A stretch of DNA of 64,000 nucleotides from Hermatobates lingyangjiaoensis (lineage: Eukaryota; Arthropoda; Insecta; Hemiptera; Hermatobatidae), in the NCBI GenBank assembly GCA_026182355.1, contig JAPFBL010000232.1:496001-560000 (forward strand). The letters run 5' to 3'. The first letter of the stretch is position 1. Each line of letters starts with the position of its first letter. Both the position numbers and the translations under genes were made by a program. The notes beneath the pieces were generated by a model. That model saw only the letters and a program-made list of their open reading frames with translations, was not told the DNA's origin and did no database searches. Below are positions 24,165 through 34,817 of the stretch, piece by piece.

Positions 24165-25500
24165 AGTTATTAAATAAATTAAGTTACAAAATAAATAATT
24201 TGGATGAAATAGATGACCGAGATTTGCTTGGCTGGTGAAGAAAAAACTCCACAATATATACCCGACATGGTGGGACTTTAGTACCCACAGGCTTGGGTAG
24301 GGTCGGACTGGATATTTTAGACTAATCTTACCTCTATTCTGAAGAATATATAAGGTGACTCTGTTCAGATAAAAAAATATGGTAAAAAAGGTTGAAAGGA
24401 AAGGAAATATGTTATTTCTTTTATATTAGACAAAAAATGAGTTTATGTTGAGTGATGCGTATGGAAAGTGAATCCCTACATAACAAAGTATCGCAGAGCA
24501 GTCATCCTAAAACCCTCCCATTAACGGGCCTCAATTCTACCAACTTCGTGATCTTGAGATGGAATGTATGAAGTACGTCTAGAAGTCCGATATACGAGCT
24601 CAGAACTGGCGGGTTCAGCAGGCCGAGTCTTTTAGTTCAGTGAATATCGAATAAGTTGAATGTAACAATAACCCAACATTAACCAAGTTTTTTCACCAAC
24701 AAACTAATCTTTCTATAATCATTTATTTATTTATTGGTTGCTATTCATCGCGTTTGTTTATCATGTATACGGTGGGTGTGTATTGCCTTAGTGCGGTGTT
24801 TTTCTACCCACCCACGGACTTTCGGCTTTAACGAGCTGTCCCCTCCGAATTAGTCTGTTAATGGGAGGCTCCACTATTATTTATGCTAATAAACAGTCGA
24901 AACCCAGAAGAATAAATTAATAAAAGCTCTCAAACAAATTAAGACAGCTATAAAGATTTAAAAACTAATCAGATTTTTGGTATAATGAATAAAATCAAGA
25001 AACTTTTCTGCCGTACAAGTTAATTGAGTGTAGCTTCAACTCCACTAAAACAGCTTTCAAGAGGAACGGAAATATGTGTTTGTTTAGTTTCGTTTTTATT
25101 TTTAGCTATAAGAGTCAGATGACTGGTATAGAACTCCAGTGGTCCTCCCACTCTTCTGATAAACTTCTTAAGTTGCTTTTACCGCTAAAAAAATCTTAAG
25201 CATTAAATGTATTTTATATTTATTTATTTGGTAATAGAAGGAAAACAAATATGCCACGGCTAACGGAAAATGTATTAATTTAATTAATGAATATTTAATA
25301 AACTTAATTTAGTAAACTTATAAAATAAAAAATTACAATCTTCAGGTTAGTAAGTAAATTAAAACAAAAAACAGAACATGTATTTAATATCTTTCTAAAA
25401 TGTTGATTTTCTTTTAAATTACGAATTATGCAATCATTTATTGTGTGATATGTACTCATGATTAGAACAGGAAGAAAAACGAAGAATTCATAAAAAATAT
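24165..25500. other. Unrecognised, possibly repeat-derived
   Basis: Contains CCTCCCATTAAC at about 24515 and its inverse GTTAATGGGAGG at about 24860 in GC-richer contexts, perhaps ends of an unknown element. No coding signal. Confidence 0.35.
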
Positions 25501-25690
25501 TTCATCCAACGTTGACATGTTTCTGACAGTTCGTGTTCATCCTTAGGTTACATATATAATATAAAATATCACTGGTAAATATGAAATTGAATATAGAAAA
25601 ACATATACTCTATTCAATATTTTATATTGAAGTCGAAATCTGAGGAAGAGCATCAAGAGTTTGAAATCTGTCGACTTAGGAAAAAATCTT
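25500..25690. repeat. Decayed foldback, family 1
   Basis: The left side has CAGTTCGTGTTCATCCTTAG, the right side TCTGAGGAAGAGCATCAAGA; arms are strongly diverged. Confidence 0.45.
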
Positions 25691-26346
25691 TTGCCTGGAT
25701 ACTTAATTTTCCCCTTATATTTTTACTCCCTTCTTTTCGAAGATAACAGCTATGGTATATAAATAGATGAAATTTTGCTTTATTTTATTAGTATTATTAT
25801 CAAAAAGACTCGATTAACTTACTTTGTTATAAGGGGGTAGTTTCCAACAGAGATGTGAGAGAAGGAGCTGCGCATACCACACGGAATGTGGGTGAAACAC
25901 AACTGAATCATGCACTTGTATATGGACACCCCCCCTTATCCAGTCAACTCAAGGCTTCACTTCATGACCTTCCAGCCTGCCCCAACCATTTCCTATGTAA
26001 AACACATACTACAGTGAAACACAAGTCCACCAATTACTTCCAATTGTCTTTACTATTTTATCTAAATCAATGATTTTAGTCGTCTAGTTCAAATTGTTTC
26101 AAAAAACAATCTGAACTAATAATATTAAAAAATTGATAATTTCCAGTTAGCTGAAAATATTTCTAACTACCCAAAACTGAACTATGAAAAACAAATTTAA
26201 GTTTTGGTTATCTATTACAATAAGAGTAAAGGGTTTGTTTGTTTATTACCAAACTCCTCCTATGGTTTTAGATATACTGATAAGGCTTTGTGTGTTTCAT
26301 TCATGTATTATGCGTGTGCGTTGCGTAATAACTTCTTACGGACAAG

Positions 26347-26347
<1 letters not shown>

Positions 26348-26380
<33 letters not shown>
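26348..26380. repeat. (TA)n microsatellite
   Basis: A pure (AT)n run directly left of a family-2 end. Similar tracts: 1558-1583, 7302-7320, 19076-19101, 23043-23066, 26606-26631, 33674-33706, 33839-33868, 34078-34103, 47448-47480, 56264-56294. Confidence 0.9.
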
Positions 26381-26383
<3 letters not shown>

Positions 26384-26470
26384 AAACAGGAAAACGATGC
26401 AAAAGGACAACAAACGTTTCACGGTAAATCACAAACACAGAACAAAGGAAACAAATACACTTACTGTCTC

Positions 26471-26495
26471 TAATTTTTGGTTGAACCGTCATCAG
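26471..26495 (-). ncRNA. Hammerhead-like motif, family 2, core mutated
   Basis: CTGATGA, C, GGTT/AACC, but AAAA in place of GAAA; AATT, A; TCTC/GAGA stem I kept. Confidence 0.4.
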
Positions 26496-26640
26496 GAGAG
26501 TTGAGATAGGGACACAAAGTGCACATGGTGTTTCCCAGAGTTGAGGATGTACTATCTATTATGAATAAATAGTTTTGTGAACGAGCAATTCTCAGTGAAA
26601 GTTGGATATATATATATATATATATATATATTACATTTTA

Positions 26641-26870
26641 TCGTCTTCGTCAGAGACAAAAAACCAACTGAAAGACTGTACCCAGAAACATCATGGTGAG
26701 GGGTTGGGAGGAATGGGAGGGAAGAGTGGTATTTTAAAAGGGTGAAAGTGCAGGAAAGGACAATAGTCTAGGCAGGGATATTTGGGTAATCAAAGGAGTA
26801 GAGTAGAAAAAGTAAAAAACTAATCGCTAGCTGTCAACCCTTTGGTCATCGCCCTCCGTACTTGCTAATT
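26641..26870 (-). mobile_element. Penelope-like 3' UTR fragment
   Basis: Reverse complement of the PLE region 18750-18955: the end of the nuclease frame, the T-rich UTR, and TCTCTGACGAAGACGA, where it breaks off inside the hammerhead-like motif against DNA next to a (TA)n tract. Confidence 0.6.
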
Positions 26871-26894
26871 TAAAAGATTTATCTATATTTTTAA

Positions 26895-27020
26895 AACTGG
26901 CGATTATATATGTATATAGGGATTGATTAATTTACCACAATGAAACGATGTGTTGACGAAAAGCCTTAGAGCATTGTTTCCAAATTAGTTTCATTGTGGT
27001 AAATTAATCAATCCACTACA
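26895..27020. repeat. Foldback with ATTTACCACAATGAAAC arms
   Basis: About 26-bp perfect arms around a 40-bp centre. The centre plus one arm recurs at 37276-37336. Confidence 0.65.
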
Positions 27021-27042
27021 TCAAGCGTTATTTTGATTATTA

Positions 27043-27075
<33 letters not shown>

Positions 27076-27214
27076 CAGATTCAATAATATATCGACCGTT
27101 TGATAAATAGGTGTATTTCTGCTTGTAATATTCATGAGTTGTAACAATCCATTTTCATATTGTGTATATGTTTGATGTTGATATGTGATTTCTTATTATC
27201 CTTTGTTTGTAGGC

Positions 27215-27248
27215 CTATGAAAAAGGTTTTAAATAAAACCGAAACGTT
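27215..27248 (+). ncRNA. Hammerhead-like motif, family 7, core mutated
   Basis: CTATGAA core, long stem II GGTTTT/AAAACC, GAA, ACGT, T; GCC/GGC stem I. A second copy with CTATGAA is at 20671-20705. Confidence 0.42.
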
Positions 27249-27363
27249 GGCAACGAGAGTCTGATTTTTTATCCTGGAAAATTGACCGAACCCCGATTAG
27301 ATAACACACCTATATATATATATATATATATATCACGTGCTTGGTCTCCCTTTCTCTTTTCTC

Positions 27364-27388
27364 CTGAAGACGGATTACCCGAAAATTT
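27364..27388 (+). ncRNA. Hammerhead-like motif, family 2b
   Basis: CTGAAGA, C, short stem II GG/CC, GAA, AATT, T; flanking CTC/GAG forms stem I. Confidence 0.58.
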
Positions 27389-27527
27389 GAGTCTGTAAGG
27401 CTGTTTCCTTACTCTGTGTGCTACTCTTCTTGAATTCTGAACTCACATATATATATATAATTATATATATATAAAATAAATTCAAAACAAAGGAAACACA
27501 CAGAAAGACACAGACATAACTCACATC

Positions 27528-27553
27528 GATATTTCAACCATCGTCGTCATCAG
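27528..27553 (-). ncRNA. Hammerhead-like motif, family 8, with long stem I
   Basis: CTGATGA, C, stem II GAC/GTT, GAA, ATAT, C. Stem I is CACACCTC against GATGTGAG, six of eight pairs with mismatches at positions 3 and 7. Confidence 0.65.
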
Positions 27554-28705
27554 GAGGTGTGAAGAGCGAAGAGTTCCGCAGGAAGGCAGGGTGGTGACTC
27601 ATATATATTATAAATATTATATATAATTATATATATATATATATATGAGTGGGGGTGAGGGTATATATATATATATATTTTATATATATATTTGACTTCA
27701 ATGACCTTCTGTGAATGGAAAATGTAACTCTTTTGACATCTAGCAGTCAGTTTAGTAATGAGTAAGCCATTTTTGGCTTGAGTCTACATTTGAGGTTTTA
27801 ATCTGGCATACTTAATTTTATTAAGAAAGAGATTTTTTTAACGAGTAACATGATGTCAAACAATCTTGGGAAAACGGTTTTATGTCATCTCCCAGAGATG
27901 GTGTAAACAAAATTTGGAAACCAGTGATTTGGAACTACCAATTTTCAGTTATAAAAAAAAAACGCGTCCTCCGGATTATTATCTGACTCCAATGAGAATA
28001 AGACCAGCACTATATGTATATTTGTAAAACAAGGTATTAACAAAAAAAGAACTTTTATCAGACACAAGGGAGAAAATATTATTTCAGAAATAATATGATT
28101 GGCTGAAATTTGTTACCTAATATTGCTTTTGGTTAATTATAATCATTCAGTCTTATAACCGTTAAGTAGCCGCTATCTTGGTGTGTCATATTTCAACCTA
28201 TGTGCAGCTATCTTAATATGAATTCGAATGTGAATGATATAGCAAACACAATGTTATCTTATCGAGATAAGCGTTGTCCATCTTCTAAAGAGTATTATTA
28301 GTTTTTGAAAACAAATTGGCTAAATAAATACTTAGATGAGTTCCTATCTTTAGTCACGTGCTTGCCGGAACTTTCCTGTAGTCATTACAGAGAAAAATTT
28401 CACGAAAAATTTAATACAATTCATCGCATTTTCTCTTCAAAATGGAAATAAAAATTACATTGCTTGATTTTGACAGAAAAAATGAACTTAAACCATCTTT
28501 TTTGATGAAAAAGAAATTTAAAGATATACTTTCAATATATTCTTAAAAGAATCTAATAGGAGCCAGCTATGGAGGAAGAGGAGACAAGGAAAAAAGATAA
28601 AAGGAAAATCATTAGTTGTGCAATCCGTAATTGTGTGGTATTTACTCATTCTGAGGTAAAATGGATAAAACCAACAAAAGTCTCCACACAAATGAAGTTT
28701 TATTC

Positions 28706-28738
28706 AACGCGTTTCGAACACTTTGTGTTCATCATCAG
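28706..28738 (-). ncRNA. Hammerhead-like motif, family 1
   Basis: CTGATGA, T, stem II GAACAC/GTGTTC (AAA loop), GAA, ACGCGT, T; flanking TTC/GAA can form stem I. Confidence 0.65.
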
Positions 28739-28870
28739 GAAGACACCAAGGAAGTGGTACTGACGGGTTGGCCAAGTGAAAACAACTCCAAGTGAACAAC
28801 TTGGAAACAACTCAAGTGAAGAGTTGTTTTCACTTGACCAACCCGTCAGTACCACTTCCTTGGTGTCTTC

Positions 28871-28903
28871 CTGATGATGAACACAAAGTGTTCGAAACGC
28901 GTT
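28871..28903 (+). ncRNA. Hammerhead-like motif, family 1
   Basis: Inverted partner of 28706-28738 with all core bases and both stems intact. Confidence 0.65.
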
Positions 28904-29109
28904 GAATAAAACTTCATTTGTGTGGAGACTTTTGTTGGTTTATCCATTTTACCTCAGAATGATAAAAGGAAAAGTACAATAAAATGAAAATTTAAATTAG
29001 TTCATAGAAAAGAAACTTATATCAATAAAGTACAAAAATATAGTTTAAATATACAAGCCATAAAACATAAATAAATACGATAATATAAATGTTAAAAGAA
29101 ATAGTAAAT

Positions 29110-29335
29110 AATAATTAGGAATAATTAAGGATTAAAGTCCAGGAGTAGATCCACATCCGAGGAGACTAAATGTACCTTCTTTGAAGTATTCACAGAAACA
29201 TTAGCCTTCGAACCAGAGCCAGCTTAACAATTTTCGTATTGAAATAGGCAGTAAAACCGAGTCTATGAAATTTTGCGTGAATAACAGTGGGAAAGTGACT
29301 GCGCATACAGGTTGGAAAGCCAAGCCCTCACAATA
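29110..29335 (-). pseudogene. Decayed Penelope-like C-terminal fragment
   Basis: Similar at DNA level to 35530-35727 (shared CCAGGAG, CAGTAAAACCGAGTC-like and GACTGCG segments). On the minus strand it gives broken GIY-YIG tail sequence. Confidence 0.4.
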
Positions 29336-29523
29336 AGAATCATATTGGTAATGATTGTTAATTATCTGCAGACCAAATGTTCAGGAAAGGGTAAAGTAGT
29401 ATCACTAGAAACCCTCCGAAAATCAGTACTATGATGTATAACACGATTATTATTATATATTTTGTGGAATTACCATGATAGGAAAATTTATTTTTTAATT
29501 GATTAATAATGATACAAAAAAAA

Positions 29524-31124
29524 TCTGGAGTGGCCTACACTCTACTTTACTATAAGTAACTTAATGTCAAATTCCTTGAGTATATAAAACATAACGTCTC
29601 ATTTAACCATAACATAAATATCTAAATGGGATATAATTATTAGCATTTCATTCGTGAGGTAGTACAGATAGTGATTGAAGGACGTATCAATTTATAAGCT
29701 TATTTTTGTACATCACAAATAATTTATTATTTGCAAATAATTTCATTAGTATAACTACTTAATAACAGCAGTAATAACATTTTTGAAAAACCAAAGTGAA
29801 CATTTCTTGAAACGAAATATTATCCTACAAGAGAACATGGCTATTGTTCAAATAGCCAGTAGATTTCTTACATCACTTACTTGACATCCTTCTACATTGA
29901 ATATTAAAGTAAAATTTTCAAATTTAAAACAGGAAAATACTTTTTTTTTCTCTGAAAAACATCATAAACAGCGAAGAAAATGTTGTTTTAAGGTGATTTA
30001 TAACTAAGATGTACGATAATTACATTTATTAATCTCTAAACGAAAGATTTAATTATGAATTATCTTTTACATTTTTGGTTATTTATAGAATTATTATACT
30101 GGGAATTTTATAAGGCTTCTTAGTATTTAATAAGATCTTTTTTCTTCCCCTTTGTCAAATAACATATATACGAATTTTTTCTGAGTAAGTGTTATCATTT
30201 TCCTGCACAATATTATTCCTCTTACATCTCATATATGTCAATAAACAATTTAAACTGTTCGTTTATAAAATCAATTTTATCTCAGTTATATAGTCAGTTT
30301 ATTTCAGTCAGTATAGCAGGTGATCTCTTACTCTAAGATAAACAAACAGTTTTTATAGCGTTATTGCTCTTTCCCATAAGAGAAACTTCATGATTTTTTT
30401 TTATAAATTGGTAATTTTTTGTTCCATTTTTGGTCAAATTTTCATTATTTTTTAATGAGCCGTTTAGCGTCAAAAAAACATTTTCTGAAAACAGAAATCG
30501 TACTGTAACGCCGCTTTAGCGAATGTAATTTTGAAAAAAAATATCTCTTCTCATTCTCCACATAATGTCCTATTTTTAGGCATAGTTTCATTTTGATCCA
30601 TCAAATAGTATGGCTTGTATCGCTTTCACAAGGTTTGAGATTGAATTATAAGTCAAAATTTTTACATTTTATTGAAAAAAAAATATTTCCCGTTGTTTTA
30701 AAATTCTGAGTATATTTTTCGTTTGTTCCATTTGTAACATTAAAGATAATGTCAAAATTTCAAAACTCTAGAGTTATCAGTTTAGGAGAAATAAATGTTT
30801 TAAAGAAAACGGTTTTTGGCAAAAAAAGTGACTTTCCCATCATGCATAATTCTTCCCAAACAATAGGGATCTTCGTCTTTATGGGGCCCATTTTTGTGTA
30901 AAATATCAACTTGATCCATCAAAGATTCTGGACCGTAGCGTGGTAACAAGCAATGCTAACACACTCACCCACCCACCCACCCACCCACCCACCCACCCAC
31001 ACACACACAGACATCATCGTAAAAACCTCATAAAACGACTTCTGGGACCTCAAAACATGTAATTCCGTCAAAATCTCGAGATCGAATTTTTTCACGATCA
31101 CTATACTTTACTTATAGTAAAGTA
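29524..31124 (+). mobile_element. Helentron-like non-autonomous element, copy 1 (about 1.6 kb)
   Basis: Over 1.5 kb this matches 59175-60784 closely. The 5' end is TCTGGAGTGGCCTACACTCT; shortly inside is TACTTTACTATAAGTAA, whose reverse complement TTACTTATAGTAAAGTA closes the 3' end. That 3' end is also a hairpin (TACTTTAC/GTAAAGTA, 5-nt loop). A (CCCA)n/(CA)n tract sits about 110 bp from the 3' end. It has no coding capacity. Asymmetric terminal inverted repeats, a 3' hairpin and an internal microsatellite fit Helentron-associated elements, but no Rep/helicase sequence is present to prove it. Confidence 0.65.
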
Positions 31125-31921
31125 AAAAGTTGAATGAAATACCTGGCTATGCAAACAAACATAAAAAAACTTTTAACACCTTTAAAAAAGTTAGTTTTGA
31201 TAAATTTAAAATAAATTTATTTTTAATTTGTAAATATTACAGTTGAAAAATCCGTTTAAAAACAGTATTACACATAAAACAATTACGACCTTAAAACATC
31301 ATTTTGCTATGAAATTTCAGATCTATTGTCAGTTTTTTTTTAATTTTTTAAAAAAATTAGTTATTACTTTCTATTTTTATGCCCTCTAAATTCAGCCCCC
31401 TGACAACTACCGCGCGGGTGCCCCCCCCCCCCCCCAACTTCTACACCATTGGCCATCCGTCCCATGTGAAGAACGCCATCCCTAAATCCTTATCTATATA
31501 ATAATGTGACAAATCCTCTATATAATAATGTGACAAATAAAGGATTTGTCACATTATTATATAGATAAGGATTTAGGGATGGCGTTCTTCACATGGGACG
31601 GATGGCCAATGGTGTAGAAAGGGGGGGGGGGGGGGGGGCACCCGCGCGGTACTTGTCAGGGGCCTGAATTTAGAGGGCATAAAAATAGAAAGTAATAACT
31701 AATTTTTTTAAAAAATTAAAAAAAAACTGACAATAGATCTGAAATTTCATAGCAAAATGATGTTTTAAGGTCGTAATTGTTTTATGTGTAATACTGTTTT
31801 TAAACTGTAATATTTACAAATTAAAAATAAATTTATTTTAAATTTATCAAAACTAATTTTTTAAAGGGGTTAAAAGTTTTTTATGTTTGTTTGCATAGTC
31901 AGGTATTTCATTCAACTTTTT
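31124..31921. repeat. 390-bp-arm foldback with poly(C)/poly(G)
   Basis: Arms 31124-31516 and 31541-31921 are near-identical. They carry poly(C) (about 31421-31436) opposite poly(G) (31621-31639). The centre is a 25-bp direct repeat of ATATAATAATGTGACAAAT. The left arm starts exactly at the end of the Helentron-like element. A diverged relative of the central part occurs at about 32185-32250. Confidence 0.85.
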
Positions 31922-33000
31922 TTTATGATTTCAATTATACGTTTTTGTTTTTGAAAATCGTTGGTTTTCTCTGATGACGACTGTATATTGTATACGAGAA
32001 CTGTAATAAGATGAAAGACTGGGACTAATAATTAACAGCAGTCTAAAATTAGATCCGTGATTGTAATTACATGAAAATAAATATTTGAGGACTTTCTAAA
32101 ATTTTAAAAGGTTATCAACGGCCAGTGGGAGGAGGGGGCAAATAATACGACCACACCGGGCAGCAAATATAGTTGTTACTTCACTGTGTCGAATTATTAT
32201 GTGGATAGGGATCTAGGTATGGCGTTCTTTACATAGGACGGGTGGCAGCTATTAAAATGAAGATACAGCTGTCAGTTCGATATGAACGGTGGAGGAGAAA
32301 TGTCCCGTTATCAGAAGTGGCATTGACATCCGGGGAGGAAATAAAGTTATTGGATACTAGGAGTGATAATCATTTTTATTTTATTTGAATTTAAATAAAT
32401 GTTATGTTTTTATTTTATTTTTTTTTTAATATTATTTGTTATGTTTCCTCGTCTTCTTTCCCATCGCAAGGTCTCGATGCTAAGACTGGGTGTTTTGTGA
32501 AAAATACTTCACTCTTGGATTACCTTCCAAGATGGTCACTTCTTGCTCTTGATGGTGGCGAATGTTCAGATATCGTAGGGAGTTGTTGCGTTTTCCGTTG
32601 TGTTTTTCTCTGTAATTCATTTTATTTAGGTCGTTTAATTGTTTTCAAGAATTACTTATTATATATATGACAAACGGAATGCGATCTAGAAGGACTGATT
32701 ACATTTAAATTAAACTGTGACACATAGAAAGAAACGTAACAAAGGACTCACTTTTCAATATTTCGACCCCCATAACGGTAACTTCCCCATAGTTTTTAAA
32801 TATGTAGCGTCGATTAATTCAGATGACGAAAAACAAAACATGGACACAAAACAGACTTCCCAGGTAAGCAAATTTAGATCTATGTAGTTATAAACATTGT
32901 AAAACATAATCATATTTAAATATGAAAATCTATACATTTATCGTTAGTGTACATAATAGCAAACAATAGACCTAATTAATTGTAATAATAGTGCTGAATG
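31922..33000. other. No gene seen
   Basis: Holds a diverged relative of the 31-kb foldback centre (32185-32250) and an AT-rich remainder. Confidence 0.4.
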
Positions 33001-33016
33001 TATCGATGTTTTAGCC

Positions 33017-33048
33017 CTGAATAAGACATAAATATATGTCGAAACGTT
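33017..33048 (+). ncRNA. Hammerhead-like motif, family 7
   Basis: CTGAATA (one core deviation), A, stem II GACATA/TATGTC, GAA, ACGT, T; flanking GCC/GGC forms stem I. Confidence 0.5.
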
Positions 33049-33611
33049 GGCAAACAAGTTTCTTTAATATCTAGCTCAAAAGCCCTCAAACAATTTCAAT
33101 ATATGTATATTGTTTTTTATGAGTTGTCCGAGGAAAGGAATATGTTTCTTTACGAAGGGGTCTCTATGTGAAGAAGTTGTAGTCGAGTGTCAACATCCTT
33201 TAATCAAGAGGGACTGTGCAACCTCTACCCCCATTGACATGAAGACAAACGAGAGTATCAAGTAAAATAAAATCATTATCCGTAGCACAATAGAAAAAAA
33301 CCAACACCCAACCACCACAAAAATCAGAAATAGAAAGGGAACAGGAGTTCACTGCAAAATGAGGGTCATCTTTTCTGGCAATATTCTTATATCACAGAGG
33401 GACTGTGCAATCTCTATACCCATTGGCGGATTAACGGAGGCTTCGCTGGGCTGCAGGTAACTGGGGCTTTCTTAGAACCGCACTCATGGATCTACAAACT
33501 CTACTCTATTGTCTCCAATACTATAGTCTATATCTATTCATATATATATAATATATTAGTTCACACAGGAAAGAGAAAAACAAATAAAGACACACACAAG
33601 AGACTGACAAC

Positions 33612-33637
33612 GATATTTCGACAGTCGTCGTCCTCCG
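33612..33637 (-). ncRNA. Hammerhead-like motif, family 9, core mutated
   Basis: CGGAGGA in place of CTGANGA, C, stem II GAC/GTC, GAA, ATAT, C. Confidence 0.42.
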
Positions 33638-33670
33638 GCAGAAGAAGTCCCTTTGAGTAGCTGAAGCTAA

Positions 33671-33708
<38 letters not shown>

Positions 33709-33769
33709 TAAATATATAAACTAGAATTTAAAAAAGAACACATAGAAAGGAAACCACTGAACTCACTAC

Positions 33770-33794
33770 TATATTTCGATGTCATCGTCTTCAG
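33770..33794 (-). ncRNA. Hammerhead-like motif, family 3
   Basis: CTGAAGA, C, stem II GAT/ATC (GAC loop), GAA, ATAT, A. Confidence 0.58.
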
Positions 33795-33836
33795 GAAAAG
33801 AAGTGAATCGCTCCAAAGGCTGATAACGACTGACTT

Positions 33837-33870
<34 letters not shown>

Positions 33871-33937
33871 ATTTCACATAAACACGTGAAACAACAATCA
33901 ATGATCAAACCACAATAAGAAATGGGAAAACAAGACT

Positions 33938-33974
33938 AAGATCTTTCAACCGTAACAGAGTGGTCTTTCGTCAG
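33938..33974 (-). ncRNA. Hammerhead-like motif, family 4
   Basis: CTGACGA, stem II ACC/GGT, GAA, AGATCT, T; GACT/AGTC stem I. Confidence 0.6.
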
Positions 33975-34006
33975 AGTCAAAAACCCAACTCAAGTTGGTT
34001 TTGACT

Positions 34007-34041
34007 CTGACGAAGACCGCTTGTTACGGTTGAAAGATCTT
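34007..34041 (+). ncRNA. Hammerhead-like motif, family 4
   Basis: Palindrome partner of 33938-33974: CTGACGA, ACCG/CGGT, GAA, AGATCT, T; GACT/AGTC stem I. Confidence 0.62.
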
Positions 34042-34615
34042 AGTCTTGTTTTCCCATTTCTTATTGTGGTTTGATCATATATATAATATATATATATATA
34101 TATTCACGAGATAAACGGAAACACGATCTAAACTGGACACAATAACAGTTCAAAATTGAAGATAGGTACCAAGAATGCAAATTTTTAAAACATAAATCTG
34201 TTATATAAATTTAATCTTGGGATATCTTGGGGCTCACATGGCTAACTTCCAGAGCAGACCAATGCGCCCGGGTGCATCCTTTGAGGAGCACTGATCTAGA
34301 GAGTTAATTCTCTAGTGAACCAATAGACAAAGTAGACAGCTGTTCTGTGTCTCAATAGAGTGTCTTGGTCTCTAAGAAGTTAATGCACGTAGTCACAACT
34401 GATATAATTTTGAGATAAGTGTTTACTCCAGAGAAAAAACTTTGTCTTGAAATTTTTCAAGCACAAAGAAATAGTTTAAATAAGATACAAAGCTGCTAAG
34501 ATTAAGGAATAGTAGAAATAGTAATGGCTGGCTTTGGGAAAAATAAATAATATTATCACAACCACTTGGAATAAAAATATGTATAAATAAAAGACAATGT
34601 TTCTAATAACTCCCT

Positions 34616-34621
34616 TTTATT
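34616..34621 (-). promoter_or_regulatory. Candidate polyadenylation signal of the FASTKD gene
   Basis: AATAAA on the minus strand about 110 nt after the FASTKD stop codon. The position suits a poly(A) signal, but AATAAA is common in such AT-rich DNA. Confidence 0.4.
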
Positions 34622-34730
34622 AATACAAAAAAATTATAAAAATCTAAGCAACAACTAAAGTCTTCACAGAAGAATCAAACAAATTGATTTACATTAAAAG
34701 TTCAAAAAAGCAGACGGCTTGCAAGTATAA

Positions 34731-34817
34731 TCAACTATCTTTGTCGAGGATGTTCTTTAAATGTTTTAATAAAACTGATCTATCAGTTTCTTCTTCAGGC
34801 CATTCGAGTATAGACAC
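34731..34817 (-). CDS. FASTKD terminal exon, RAP domain end
   Basis: Reads VSILEWPEEETDRSVLLKHL then KNILDKDS and a TGA. The acceptor is TTTTTTGCAG, phase 0, joined to GYKPHL from exon 7. The L-W-x-E pattern is typical of RAP-domain tails. Confidence 0.9.
   Translation of the reverse strand: MSILEWPEEETDRSVLLKHLKNILDKDS

Larger units (their letters stand above)
27000..27700. repeat. (TA)n-rich block with several PLE-type ends
   Basis: Five (TA)n tracts (27049-27074, 27312-27333, 27450-27475, 27600-27640, 27663-27690) alternate with single ends of families 7, 2 and 8. Confidence 0.75.
28646..28962. repeat. Foldback, family 1, 142-bp arms
   Basis: Arms 28646-28788 and 28821-28962 are almost identical and each carries an intact hammerhead-like motif. 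The element ends in TTTACTCATTCTGAGGTAAA. Confidence 0.85.
33902..34078. repeat. Near-perfect palindrome, family 4
   Basis: Arms 33902-33991 and 33994-34078 meet almost without spacer at CCCAACTCAAGTTGG. One hammerhead-like motif in each arm. Confidence 0.85.

Noticed and set aside
25855..26073. 72-residue ORF MREGAAHTTRNVGETQLN...
   Set aside because: No recognisable motif, no splice partners, single locus; left unannotated.
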